In this document: in pieces, positions 1 to 7,860 of the stretch
Layout: every line of letters begins with the position of its first letter
How positions within the stretch are numbered: the stretch's first letter is position 1
NCBI GenBank assembly: GCA_031279495.1
Contig: JAITIJ010000065.1
Coordinates: 1 to 18,832, forward strand
Length of the DNA stretch: 18,832 nucleotides
Source: Holosporales bacterium
GTDB lineage: Bacteria; Pseudomonadota; Alphaproteobacteria; UBA3830; JAIRMZ01
Reading direction: 5' to 3'
Program-made: the position numbers and the translations under genes
Notes under the pieces: model-generated
Told to the model about the DNA's origin: nothing
Database searches by the model: none
Seen by the model: only the letters and a program-made list of their open reading frames with translations

Positions 1-2032
1 CCATGTGCCCCATCAAAGAAATAAGTACGTTTTGCCGTAGATAAGTGCTTTTTCCTGCCATATTGGGGCCTGTTAACAACACGAAAGTTGCAGAGTCATC
101 AAGATGGCAAGAGTTGGCAACAAAACCATTCTTTTGAGCAGAGATATCTCGGCATTCGACAAGGGGGTGGCGGCCCTTTGTGATGGAGAGAATGGGTGCT
201 TGCGTAAACGTGGGACGTACATACTGCCGCTCGCGTGCAAGATGCGCAAAGCTCTGGGAGATATCGACAACAGCCAAGGCGTACGCAATCTCCTTGATAG
301 TTTTTGCCTGGTTTAGGATAGCTTTTGCAAGGTCTGAGAAAACCTGCTGTGCTAAAACAGCGCATCGATCGGTGGCTGTTGCGAGGTTTTCTTGCAATTC
401 CTGTAATTCAAGGGTCGTATACCGTACAGAAGATGCAAGAGTTTGACGATGAATAAAGGTTTCTGGTAAGCGCGATACCTGGCTTACTGGAACGTCAATA
501 TGCCATCCTAAGATATGATTGAACTGTATTTTTAATGAATTTATGCCCGTTTCTGTAATGTAATGCTTGCGTAAATTCGCAATGAGTTCCTTGCTACGAT
601 CTCGCATCATCCGATACTGATCGAGTTCTGCACAAAAATTAGGAGCGATAAAATCCTCTGGGGAAGCTTGAGAAGTTCCCTTACAAACATCAAAAAGCGC
701 TTTCTCTAGCAATTCTTGAAGCTGAACCGGGCACGAGAGAGCAAAAAGTGTTGAGGACAATTCGCCAGTATTCTCGGGCGCGTTCTTACATTCTTCAGAA
801 CATGAGGCAGAGTCATTTGAGGCAACAGAAAAGGCTTTTCTTTGGAAAAGAACGGAAAAATGATCCTGTATCGATCGAAAACTTTTCAAAGTCTCAAGAA
901 TCGTGTATAAGTCGCGAATAGTTCCTCTTTTTAAACTAAGACGACTAAGCGCCCGAGTAGCATCGGGCGTCTTTTTAAGCAGTTTTGTAACAAAGATGTG
1001 CTCTTCTGTGTGGTGTCGCCAGAAGTCAATAGCATCCAGTCGTGCTTCAAGTGTTTTTATGTTCCGGATGGGGCTAGATAAACGCTCGAACAAAAGGCGC
1101 CCTCCGTGCGCCGTAATTGTCTGATCGATGACGCCAAGCAGGCTGTTCTTGGGATCCCCCTTACAAGAACATACGAGCTCGAGATTGCGGCGTGTGGACG
1201 CATCAACAACAACATATTCTTGAGGTACGACTTTGCGAGGAGGAGAGAGCGGGCCGAGGGCTTCTTTCTGTGTAAGGTGGAGATAGTCCAGAAGAGCTCC
1301 ACAAGCAATGATCTCGCTTTTTGAAAAAGAGCCAAAAGAAAAAAGATCGTGAACATTGAAAAATTTTTGCAAACGCTCTTCCTCGATACGCAAATTGAAT
1401 TTCGAATCTGGTAAGATAGACACAGAGGCTTGTTGCGCCAGAAAATTCCCCCATGGTCCATTTCTGATACGTGAAGACATAAGAATCTCTCGGGGGCATA
1501 AGCGACTGATGGTGGCTGCAAGTTCGACACTTGGAGAACTCTCCACCAGGAATCGGCCCGTTGAAATGTCAATACTGGCGAGGCTAAAGGTATCGTTTTG
1601 GGAAACGGTTATAGCAACAAGGTTGTTAGGTCTGCGTGCCTCTAAGAGGGTTTCTTCTGTAAGTGTGCCTGGGGTTACGATGCGTACAACTCCACGTCGA
1701 ACGAGCTCTTTGTACCCTCTTTCTTTGGCTTCTTGCGGAGATTCTAGCTGTTCACAGATCGCGACTGTGAATCCTGCTTGCACTAATTTTGCAAGATAAT
1801 CGTTCACCGTTGCGACAGGGACACCGCACATAGGGATGTCTTGATCCATGTGTTTAGAGCGATGTGTCAAGACAATATCAAGAAGAGGGGCCGCTATTTC
1901 AGCATCTCTGAAGAAGAGTTCGTAAAAATCTCCCATTCTATAGAAAAGAAGATGCTCTTTATGCTCTTTTTTTACAGCCCAATATTGTGTCATCATCGGC
2001 GTTAGAGAATTTTCATCAATGGGATAGTCCAT
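1..2032 (-). CDS. mutS: DNA mismatch repair protein MutS (5' part, runs off the left edge)
   Basis: MutS recognises mismatches and small loops in DNA and starts methyl-independent or strand-directed repair together with MutL; it acts as a dimeric ATPase clamp. The minus strand is open from the ATG at 2032 to the window edge, giving 677 residues of a protein that is usually about 850-900 long. The N-terminal mismatch-binding domain carries the GDFYE motif with Phe36 and Glu38, the residues that stack on and contact the mismatch in the E. coli enzyme. The core has the conserved stretch NSLLGVIDQTITAHGGRLLF. The Walker A motif GPNMAGKST is at 44-70 (residues 655-663). The rest of the ATPase domain and the dimerisation helix lie outside the window. 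The start is supported by a GAGGAGG ribosome binding site a few bases upstream. No frameshift is seen. The gene is divergent from the phage head genes. Confidence 0.97.
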   Translation of the reverse strand, partial: MDYPIDENSLTPMMTQYWAVKKEHKEHLLFYRMGDFYELFFRDAEIAAPLLDIVLTHRSKHMDQDIPMCGVPVATVNDYLAKLVQAGFTVAICEQLESPQEAKERGYKELVRRGVVRIVTPGTLTEETLLEARRPNNLVAITVSQNDTFSLASIDISTGRFLVESSPSVELAATISRLCPREILMSSRIRNGPWGNFLAQQASVSILPDSKFNLRIEEERLQKFFNVHDLFSFGSFSKSEIIACGALLDYLHLTQKEALGPLSPPRKVVPQEYVVVDASTRRNLELVCSCKGDPKNSLLGVIDQTITAHGGRLLFERLSSPIRNIKTLEARLDAIDFWRHHTEEHIFVTKLLKKTPDATRALSRLSLKRGTIRDLYTILETLKSFRSIQDHFSVLFQRKAFSVASNDSASCSEECKNAPENTGELSSTLFALSCPVQLQELLEKALFDVCKGTSQASPEDFIAPNFCAELDQYRMMRDRSKELIANLRKHYITETGINSLKIQFNHILGWHIDVPVSQVSRLPETFIHRQTLASSVRYTTLELQELQENLATATDRCAVLAQQVFSDLAKAILNQAKTIKEIAYALAVVDISQSFAHLARERQYVRPTFTQAPILSITKGRHPLVECRDISAQKNGFVANSCHLDDSATFVLLTGPNMAGKSTYLRQNVLISLMGHM

Positions 2033-2035
2033 TCG

Positions 2036-2070
2036 GCCCTCCTCTTTTAGTTCTCTAAAATGAAGAGGGC
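2036..2070 (-). promoter_or_regulatory. Stem-loop covering the mutS ribosome binding site
   Basis: GCCCTC (2036-2041) pairs with GAGGGC (2065-2070), and TTTTAG (2045-2050) pairs with CTAAAA (2055-2060), leaving a four-base loop and a small internal loop. On the mutS transcript the 3' arm of the hairpin contains the AGAGGAGGG ribosome binding site just before the ATG at 2032, so folding would hide it. The pairing is seen directly; an effect on translation is inference. Confidence 0.45.
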
Positions 2071-2113
2071 AAAGGGTCAATGATTTTTTTAGCTACTGGC
2101 ATGAAAATGGTGC

Positions 2114-2300
2114 TTAGCAAGAGTTGGTTGTCTCTTCGGTAGAGTTCTTTTCCGTTATTCTTCTATAGCTTGTTCCTTCGCAATCTTCTGGTTTTAGGGA
2201 TATAGGGATTTCTTTGAGGTGTGGCAAGGTAGGAACTGAGATGATAGATAGAAGTGCTTGGCAGTTTTATCCAACTCTCTGTTTGCAAACGAAAACCGTC
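2114..2300 (-). pseudogene. Relic of the C-terminal end of an LRR-type gene
   Basis: This stretch lies in the 366-base gap between mutS and the portal gene. Read on the minus strand it encodes a short tail containing LPHLKEIPISLKPEDCEGTS, ending at a stop at 2114-2116. The part PEDCEGTS matches PEDYEGTS at the C-terminus of the broken LRR gene at 5498-6015, and the DNA match (GTTCCTTCG-AATCTTCTGG on the plus strand) is near 2171-2191 and 5520-5541. Upstream of it the frame is broken by stops, and no start codon with a ribosome binding site is present. It looks like the 3' remnant of a paralogue left by duplication or recombination. The remainder of the gap, up to the portal ribosome binding site, holds nothing else I can identify. 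Confidence 0.5.
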
Positions 2301-2398
2301 AAAGGAATTGCATGTTTCCTACGTTTCAGTCCATATTAGCATTATCGAGCACGTCGTGTGCATCTCCCTAATATTATATTTCAGCCAAAGGAGGATTT

Positions 2399-3607
2399 AT
2401 GCTCTGGACGAGCACTCTTAGAACAAAGGCGTATTCTTTTTTGCGAAAAAGAAAAAAGGCTACAGAAACAAGCGTTGTAGCTTATGACACATTAACTCCG
2501 CCCAGATGGACAGCGCCGACATACAAGAGTCTGGCAAACGAAGGGTTTCGCGGGAATGTGATCGCTTATCGATGTATTTCCCTGATCTCGCGGTGTGTCG
2601 CGAGTGTTGCGCTTACAGCAAAAATAGGTGAAGTTCCCATAGACGCGAAGCATCCTTTACAACGGCTTCTGGAGGCGCCGAATGAACGGCAATCGAGGAC
2701 GTCTTTTATCGAAACGCTTACCAGCCATTTGCTGTTGTCGGGCAACAGCTATGTAGAAGCCACATACGGGCCTGAAGAAATGCCGATTGCGTTATTTGCA
2801 TTGCGGCCGGATCGAATTAGCATTTCGACTTCTGCATCTGGAAGGGTCTCTTATATCTATGAGGTGAATGGCAAACAACTCACCCTACCTTCAACGGGAG
2901 AAGACTACGAGATCACGAAGGCGCAAGCATTACTGCTACACCTAAAATTTTTCAACCCTCTGGACGATTGGTACGGTATGAGTCCTCTTGAAGCTGCTGC
3001 GCGATCGATTGATCAGCATAATGCGGTTTCTGGGCATAATCTAGCTTTACTGCAAAATGGAGGGCGACCATCAGGATGCTTGATCGTAAAAAGTCCGCAT
3101 GGTGGATTAACAGAAGAGCAGCGCACCGTGTTACGCACGCAAGTAAGAGAAAACTATGAAGGTAAGGCGAATGCAGGAAAGATATTAGTCCTAGAAGGAG
3201 ACTTCGAGTGGAAAGAAATGGGACTTTCGCTTAAGGACATGGATTTCATATCTGGCAAAAAGCTTTCTGCGCGCGAGATTGCGCAGGCGTTCGGTGTGCC
3301 TCCTATGTTTGTCGGAGTTCCTGGTGATGCGACGTTTTCTAATTATAAGGAAGCGCGGTTTCACTTATGGGAAGACACTATCTTGCCTATTCTAGATCTG
3401 ATTGTGGCAGAGCTTAGTGGATGGCTTGCGCCGAAATTCGGGCAGGATATCAGTATTGGGTATAACCCCGATGCGATTCCTGCTTTAGCCGCACGTCGAG
3501 AAGCGATTTGGACGCGTGTGGCCCAAGCAACGTTCTTAACGTGCAATGAGCAGCGTGCAGCATTAGGATATCCTCCGCTTCCTGGAGGAGATGAGCTGCA
3601 CCTGTAG
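2399..3607 (+). CDS. Phage portal protein, HK97 family (GTA g3-like)
   Basis: The portal forms the dodecameric ring at one capsid vertex through which DNA is packaged and to which the neck and tail attach. The 402-residue length fits the HK97/GTA portal family. Family landmarks are GNVIAYRCISLISRCVAS near residue 55-70, a conserved core with FNPLDDWYGMSPLEAAARSI, LLQNGGRPSG near 215, and FGVPPMFVGVPGDATFSNYK near 298-317, followed by the clip/wing region with NYKEARFHLWEDTILP. The start is fixed by AAAGGAGG eight bases upstream. It opens a three-gene head operon with the protease and capsid genes. The terminase genes that normally precede a portal are missing; divergent mutS occupies that position. 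The ORF is intact. Confidence 0.95.
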   Translation: MLWTSTLRTKAYSFLRKRKKATETSVVAYDTLTPPRWTAPTYKSLANEGFRGNVIAYRCISLISRCVASVALTAKIGEVPIDAKHPLQRLLEAPNERQSRTSFIETLTSHLLLSGNSYVEATYGPEEMPIALFALRPDRISISTSASGRVSYIYEVNGKQLTLPSTGEDYEITKAQALLLHLKFFNPLDDWYGMSPLEAAARSIDQHNAVSGHNLALLQNGGRPSGCLIVKSPHGGLTEEQRTVLRTQVRENYEGKANAGKILVLEGDFEWKEMGLSLKDMDFISGKKLSAREIAQAFGVPPMFVGVPGDATFSNYKEARFHLWEDTILPILDLIVAELSGWLAPKFGQDISIGYNPDAIPALAARREAIWTRVAQATFLTCNEQRAALGYPPLPGGDELHL

Positions 3608-3641
3608 CTTCTTTTCAACACAACACATTTAGGAATACACA

Positions 3642-4211
3642 ATGAAAAACTCTATTGTGCGTAGGATTCCTGCGCCATTGGAACTGAAAACTTGTTCTCA
3701 AACGGGAGAGTTTCAGGGATACGCCAGCGTCTTTGACGTTGTCGATAAAGACGGAGACGTCTTGATGCGCGGTGCATTTGAAAAATGCCTTAAGCATCAA
3801 GCAAAAATCGGAAAAATGCCAAAACTACTTTGGCAGCATGACGTTACGCAACCGATCGGTATATTGCAAGAAATTCGCGAGGATGCGTATGGATTGTTTG
3901 TTAAAGGAAGAATCCTGCTAGATATTGAGAAGGGGCGCGAAGCTTATGCGCTGCTAAAAAACGGAGCTTTAGAAGGTCTATCTATCGGATTTTATCCAAG
4001 GAAAAGTCGTCCTGCGCTGAATCAAGAGGCGAAACGTTTGTTAGAAGAAGTTTCTTTGGTGGAGGTTTCTCTTGTTACTTTCGCCGCAAATCCATTAGCA
4101 AGCGTCACAGACTGTAAACGGAAAAAGATAGAGGGAGAAGATCCTCTTGTGGCGGTTGCTCTCCGCCGTTTAGTGCAATTTTTGCAGAATTTTTTAATTA
4201 AAGGAATATAA
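3642..4211 (+). CDS. Prohead protease, HK97 family (GTA g4-like)
   Basis: Serine protease that is packaged in the procapsid and removes the N-terminal delta domain of the capsid protein during maturation. The 189-residue protein shows the family order: GEFQGYASVFDVVDKDGDV at residues 22-40, the catalytic histidine in WQHD (His66) and the catalytic serine in EGLSIGF (Ser114), positions that match the usual length of the fold. A further family segment, LVEVSLVTFAANPLA, is at about 139-153. It lies 34 bases after the portal gene and two bases before the capsid gene, so the three are almost certainly cotranscribed. The start has a TTAGGA ribosome binding site. Nothing is truncated. Confidence 0.93.
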   Translation: MKNSIVRRIPAPLELKTCSQTGEFQGYASVFDVVDKDGDVLMRGAFEKCLKHQAKIGKMPKLLWQHDVTQPIGILQEIREDAYGLFVKGRILLDIEKGREAYALLKNGALEGLSIGFYPRKSRPALNQEAKRLLEEVSLVEVSLVTFAANPLASVTDCKRKKIEGEDPLVAVALRRLVQFLQNFLIKGI

Positions 4212-4212
4212 T

Positions 4213-5421
4213 ATGACCCAAGATATCCGATCGACGATCGATGAACTCTACGACGCTTTTGCGCATTTCAAAGCAGCAAATGACGAGCGCTTAACAGCGT
4301 TGGAACACGCGCGTGGTGTGGACTCTTTGACAGAAGAAAAATTAGTGCGCATTAATGCGCAGCTAAACAAAGCAGAAGAGACGCTGCAGCGAGCAAATGC
4401 TTGCAAGAAGTATCTTTCGGTGCCCTTAAAACACGATACCGAAGAGACGGAGCATAAAGAACTGTTTCTAGATTACGTGCGCAAAGGAATAGATGCGCCA
4501 TTGTTTATGTTTGAGAAAAAGGCGCTGAGCGCTGCGAATGGAAGAGATGGCGGATTTTTAATCCCCGCACCATCTATCGAGAGAGTTTTTGCAATTTTGA
4601 CAGCGCATTCTCCTGTGCGACAACTAGCTCGCTGCGAGCGAATTTCAACAGATGCGGTTGATATTCTTGTCGATAAGGACTTACCAGATGCGAACTGGGC
4701 AACAGAAACGGCAGAACGTACGGAGACAAACACGAAGGAAATTGCTCAGATCCGTATTCCGGTGCACGAGTTGTACGCTAAACCGCGTGCAACGCAGAAA
4801 TTACTAGATGACGCGCAAATCGACCTGGAGTCGTGGCTTATTGTGAGGATTGCAGAGAAGATGGCGGTTCTTGAAAATGCTGCTTTTGTAACAGGAGACG
4901 GCGAGGGTAAACCCAAAGGATTCCTGGCCTATGAAACTGTTGCAGGGGATGCTTGGGAATGGGGGAAAATCGAGCATGTAAAGAGCGGTGTAAATGGCGC
5001 CTTTGCAGAAAGGAATCCGGCAGATTTTGTTTTGGATTTGATGCACGCGCTGAAAAGCCAATATCTGCAAGGATCTGCATGGATGATGCCACGTTCGACA
5101 CTTGCGGAAGTGCGTAAACTAAAAGATCCGGCAACGGGACATTATCTGTGGCAACCGTCTTTGGACAAAACACCAACAACGTTGCTTGGATATCCGATTT
5201 TTATCGCCGATGACATGCCCGATCTTGTGAATGAGACAGCCAGTTCTTCGATAGCCTTTGGCAATTTTGGAGAAGCTTATCAGATTGTTGATCGCCAAGA
5301 TCTGAGGATCTTACGCGATCCTTATAGTGCCAAACCCTACGTTGAATTTTATACGACACGACGCGTAGGCGGAGCTGTCGTGAACTTTGAAGCCATCAAG
5401 ATCGGTCGTTTTGAGGAATAG
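4213..5421 (+). CDS. Major capsid protein, HK97 fold (GTA g5-like)
   Basis: Main shell protein of the head. The 402 residues start with a charged helical segment (about residues 5-65) expected to act as the scaffold-like delta domain that the upstream protease removes. The family hallmark ALSAANGRDGGFLIPAPSIE (residues 104-123) marks the start of the mature HK97 fold. Later features are the P-domain and A-domain segments, with ADDMPDLVNETASSSIAFGN and the C-terminal RRVGGAVVNFEAIKIGRF typical of this family. Its ribosome binding site AAAGGA lies inside the end of the protease gene. A strong stem-loop terminator follows 40 bases after the stop, separating it from the connector genes that normally come next. 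Confidence 0.95.
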   Translation: MTQDIRSTIDELYDAFAHFKAANDERLTALEHARGVDSLTEEKLVRINAQLNKAEETLQRANACKKYLSVPLKHDTEETEHKELFLDYVRKGIDAPLFMFEKKALSAANGRDGGFLIPAPSIERVFAILTAHSPVRQLARCERISTDAVDILVDKDLPDANWATETAERTETNTKEIAQIRIPVHELYAKPRATQKLLDDAQIDLESWLIVRIAEKMAVLENAAFVTGDGEGKPKGFLAYETVAGDAWEWGKIEHVKSGVNGAFAERNPADFVLDLMHALKSQYLQGSAWMMPRSTLAEVRKLKDPATGHYLWQPSLDKTPTTLLGYPIFIADDMPDLVNETASSSIAFGNFGEAYQIVDRQDLRILRDPYSAKPYVEFYTTRRVGGAVVNFEAIKIGRFEE

Positions 5422-5460
5422 TCGCTGAGGGCTACTTCTTTTGCTGGGAGAAAAGACATG

Positions 5461-5505
5461 GCCCCAGCGTATTTGATGTGCTGGGGCTTCTTTGCTGTTA
5501 TTTTT
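5461..5505. terminator. Terminator after the capsid gene, probably bidirectional
   Basis: GCCCCAGC (5461-5468) and GCTGGGGC (5480-5487) form a perfect eight-base stem with an 11-base loop. A T-rich tail follows on the plus strand (5488-5505), and on the minus strand the stem is followed by a short T run in the direction of the LRR gene. It can end both the capsid operon and the convergent LRR transcript. Confidence 0.8.
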
Positions 5506-6015
5506 CTATAGTAAGACTTGTTCCTTCGTAATCTTCTGGTCCTATATACGTACCTGTGATTTTTATGGTCATCTTTCGATTTCCTAGTTGCTCCTTCAGG
5601 CCGAACCCAAAGACGCAAGTATGCGAGAGATTAAGTATTTGACAGACTCTGGGACATCTCCCCAAAAGCCATCTTGCGTAAGCTGATGTGACAAATTAAG
5701 GATCTTAATAGGTAGTCTTTGAATACTCCTAAAGAAAAGGACCCAATTTTCTGTAGTCCGGAAGTTGCACTGATTAACATTTTCCAGTGACAGTACTTCT
5801 AGATTTGGGAAATTTGGAAGGTTCGGCCAACAGCGAGGATTTATCGTGCCTCTTGCATGAAGACGCGTTATTGATGGACATTTTTCTTTCATGGCCGGCA
5901 GGTATATTTCGTATCTCTTATCCTCTTTATCATAAGCGGTGGCACAATTGTCTATCATTCCCATCGTGGTCACACAGTTAAGATGGGCGATTGCGACGAG
6001 TAAGATTTTCCTCAT
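5498..6015 (-). pseudogene. Secreted leucine-rich-repeat protein, broken by a one-base frameshift
   Basis: Read from the ATG at 6015 (AAGAGG ribosome binding site upstream), the product starts with a signal-peptide-like MRKILLVAIAHLNCVTTMG and continues into LRR-type repeats: LEVLSLENVNQCNF, IKILNLSHQL and VKYL. In the starting frame it then diverges into ISRILASLGSA and stops at 5596-5598. In the next frame the LRR pattern resumes exactly where it was lost, with NLSHTCVFGFG, and runs to PEDYEGTSLTIEK and a stop at 5498-5500. The break is at about 5628-5634, where one A seems to be missing in a TTAAT run (TTA AAT expected). Repaired, the protein would be about 172 residues. The tail matches the relic at 2114-2300. 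LRR proteins with a leader in host-associated bacteria often bind host proteins; that role is inference. A sequencing error at the short A run is the main alternative. Confidence 0.7.
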
Positions 6016-6323
6016 AAGAGCCTCTTTTTTAACGCTTTTGTCAAGAACGTTACTGCCAGAATGAAATGTCAAGGTGTTTTTTTCTGCAAGAATCTCCTTT
6101 CCACGACCTTTGATCCGGACGTTATGGCTCGAAAGCAGTAGTAAAGCGTTTTTTGTTTAAGGATACAGAATCATCATTCGTATGGGGTGTATTCCAGAAA
6201 ATAGAAAGGCATTGAGAAAATAAAGTCTTAATAATTCAGATTACAATTTTACTTAATCCCTTCATATTTACGCTTTGTTAATGATTTCTATCCACACTAC
6301 CATCGAGATCAATAGGGGTTCTT
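6016..6323. other. AT-rich divergent intergenic region between the LRR and Myb-like genes
   Basis: This 308-base stretch lies between two divergent genes and should hold promoters for both. On the minus strand a consensus TTGACA is at 6067-6072, upstream of the LRR start, but without a convincing -10 at the right spacing. On the plus strand the best candidate is TTGTTA (6275-6280), 17 bases, then TACCAT (6298-6303), which is only a partial match to sigma-70 elements. I see no RNA gene or repeat. Confidence 0.4.
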
Positions 6324-7502
6324 ATGAAGAGGTTAATGGCTGTCGCTTTGCTTATGGCAATGACGAGCTCTTTAGGACGGGGAATGTTACCGGATGAGGA
6401 AGAGTTTGTCTGTAAGGAGGTGCAGCACTTATACGAACTTGTGACAATGATGGATCAGAAAAATCATGGACTATTGACACAGAAGGGTTGGCAGGAGATA
6501 GCCAGAGCAATGGGAAAAACTGTACAGCAGTGTACTGAGATGTGGTTTGGGTATCTTGCTAACGGTGTTAGCCGCGCCGATTGGACGCCAGAAGAAGATG
6601 CGGTAATCATAGAAACGTATAAAAGGTTTGGTCCGAAATGGAATCGAATCTCTAGTTTTCTATCCAACAGAACAGATATTCAAACAAAGCACCGCTTTTA
6701 TGATCTTTTTGTTCCAGAGGCGTTGCCCTGGTTTGACTCTTTTCCCGGAGGAGAACGGGCTTATCTCGCTTATGTGGACTCTCTTGCGCTTCCAGGAATT
6801 CTGATTGTTGGTTCTGGGAGGAGAACAGTGCGCAGCACACAAGATTATGCGGAGACCGTATATAGGAATCCAGAGCTTTACTTTTTAGTAGATATAGATC
6901 CAAATACTGGAGCAGACACCCTTTGCGACATTAGAGAGTTACCCAGATATTTTGATTGCGAGATGTACGATGTCGTTATTTTCGAATGTGTGGATACGGA
7001 TGCTGCCTTTAGCAGAGCAGCTATCGGAAGCGCGCTTGCTCTTTTAAAACCGGGTGGTGTTCTTATCTCTTCGAGTGTGCCAATGTGTGTGCATTGGATT
7101 CCAGTGAGAGATGTGGCAACACGTTCTAAAGACTGCAAACGCATAGATCTCGATGGATGGGTTCTGTTCTACAAAGACGATAATGAATGCTCGAGTTCTC
7201 TCTATCCCAACGAAAGAAGATTTGGTGTGCAAGAAAACGCAATCACAGTTCTCAGCCTAAACAAGAAGGTACTGTCTCAGCAATATCTTTATGATATGCC
7301 TGTAGAGGATTCATGGTTTCTTCATATTGAGAGCTGTAATCCTGTATTATGGCCATGTAAGGAGGGGAGTAAGGTGGGCGCCATGATTTTGCAAAAAGCC
7401 GGTGGCACCTCTGGTGTGCATCCCGCTGTTCTTAGCGAGCTTAGAAAAGCTAAAGATAGTTACGATATAAAAAGATCCAGGGAAAGATTATCCAGAGGAT
7501 GA
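6324..7502 (+). CDS. Predicted secreted protein with tandem Myb/SANT repeats and a methyltransferase-like domain
   Basis: The 392-residue protein begins with a signal-peptide-like segment, MKRLMAVALLMAMTSSLGRG. Two Myb-type helix-turn-helix repeats follow. The first (about 30-80) has GWQEIARAMGKT and QQCTEMWFGYL, with Trp56 and Trp74. The second (about 84-129) has WTPEEDAVIIETYKRFG, KWNRIS and NRTDIQTKHRFYDL, with Trp87, Trp106 and Phe125 at the 18-residue spacing of the Myb tryptophan core. Residues about 157-255 look like a class I methyltransferase core: ILIVGSG, LVDIDP, a CDIRELP acid-containing strand, YDVVIFE and LLKPGGVLISSS. The C-terminal ~135 residues are not recognised. The start has AGGGG upstream. 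No close bacterial family is known to me; Myb repeats are typical of eukaryotic nuclear DNA-binding proteins, so a host-nucleus effector is a reasonable inference. It is flanked by phage head genes and by a broken LRR gene with a similar leader. Confidence 0.85.
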   Translation: MKRLMAVALLMAMTSSLGRGMLPDEEEFVCKEVQHLYELVTMMDQKNHGLLTQKGWQEIARAMGKTVQQCTEMWFGYLANGVSRADWTPEEDAVIIETYKRFGPKWNRISSFLSNRTDIQTKHRFYDLFVPEALPWFDSFPGGERAYLAYVDSLALPGILIVGSGRRTVRSTQDYAETVYRNPELYFLVDIDPNTGADTLCDIRELPRYFDCEMYDVVIFECVDTDAAFSRAAIGSALALLKPGGVLISSSVPMCVHWIPVRDVATRSKDCKRIDLDGWVLFYKDDNECSSSLYPNERRFGVQENAITVLSLNKKVLSQQYLYDMPVEDSWFLHIESCNPVLWPCKEGSKVGAMILQKAGGTSGVHPAVLSELRKAKDSYDIKRSRERLSRG

Positions 7503-7584
7503 AGTTGTACTTTCTCTGTTAACTCACTGTTTTTAAATAAAAATCTTCCAAAAGATTGTCGTCTGTCGATAGGAAGCGCATAGT

Positions 7585-7600
7585 GTTGCTATCAAGCAAC
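7585..7600 (+). other. Small stem-loop between the Myb-like gene and the 68-residue gene
   Basis: GTTGCT (7585-7590) and AGCAAC (7595-7600) form a perfect six-base stem with a four-base loop. It has no T-run, so it is not a standard terminator. It lies in the leader of the small gene that follows. Function unknown. Confidence 0.35.
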
Positions 7601-7642
7601 TATATGTAGCAAAAAGATCGCAATCTAACCTATGGAGGATCC

Positions 7643-7849
7643 ATGCATTGGATAAAAACACTCATAACAAAATGGACGTTTCTACCGGTACAAGAGACCC
7701 AAAAAATTGGTACATACGATGATTGGCTCTATCGTTGCGCAAATGGTGTCGTAGCTAGGATTTCACAGAGACATAAGCGCAGAGAAACTGCTTCTGTATT
7801 CTTTATGCAGCGATCCTGCGGAGTTTTCTTCTTAAAACTCTACGAATAG
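7643..7849 (+). CDS. Small orphan protein, 68 residues
   Basis: I do not recognise this protein. The ORF has a good ribosome binding site, TGGAGG, seven bases before the ATG, and is followed 11 bases after its stop by a perfect stem-loop, so it looks like a complete single-gene unit rather than chance. The product is basic and rich in aromatic and cysteine residues (for example DDWLYRCANGVVARISQRHK and a C-terminal SCGVFFLKLYE), with no clear signal peptide or membrane helix. It lies between the Myb-like gene and the head-tail connector gene, a place where related phage or GTA clusters have no gene, so it belongs with the inserted cargo. It could also be the truncated remains of a longer gene. 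Confidence 0.5.
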   Translation: MHWIKTLITKWTFLPVQETQKIGTYDDWLYRCANGVVARISQRHKRRETASVFFMQRSCGVFFLKLYE

Positions 7850-7860
7850 AACTGATTTCA

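Noticed and set aside
1057..1572. 171-codon ORF in another minus-strand frame within mutS
   Set aside because: The mutS frame is continuous and carries all conserved motifs across this region; the ORF is a shadow.
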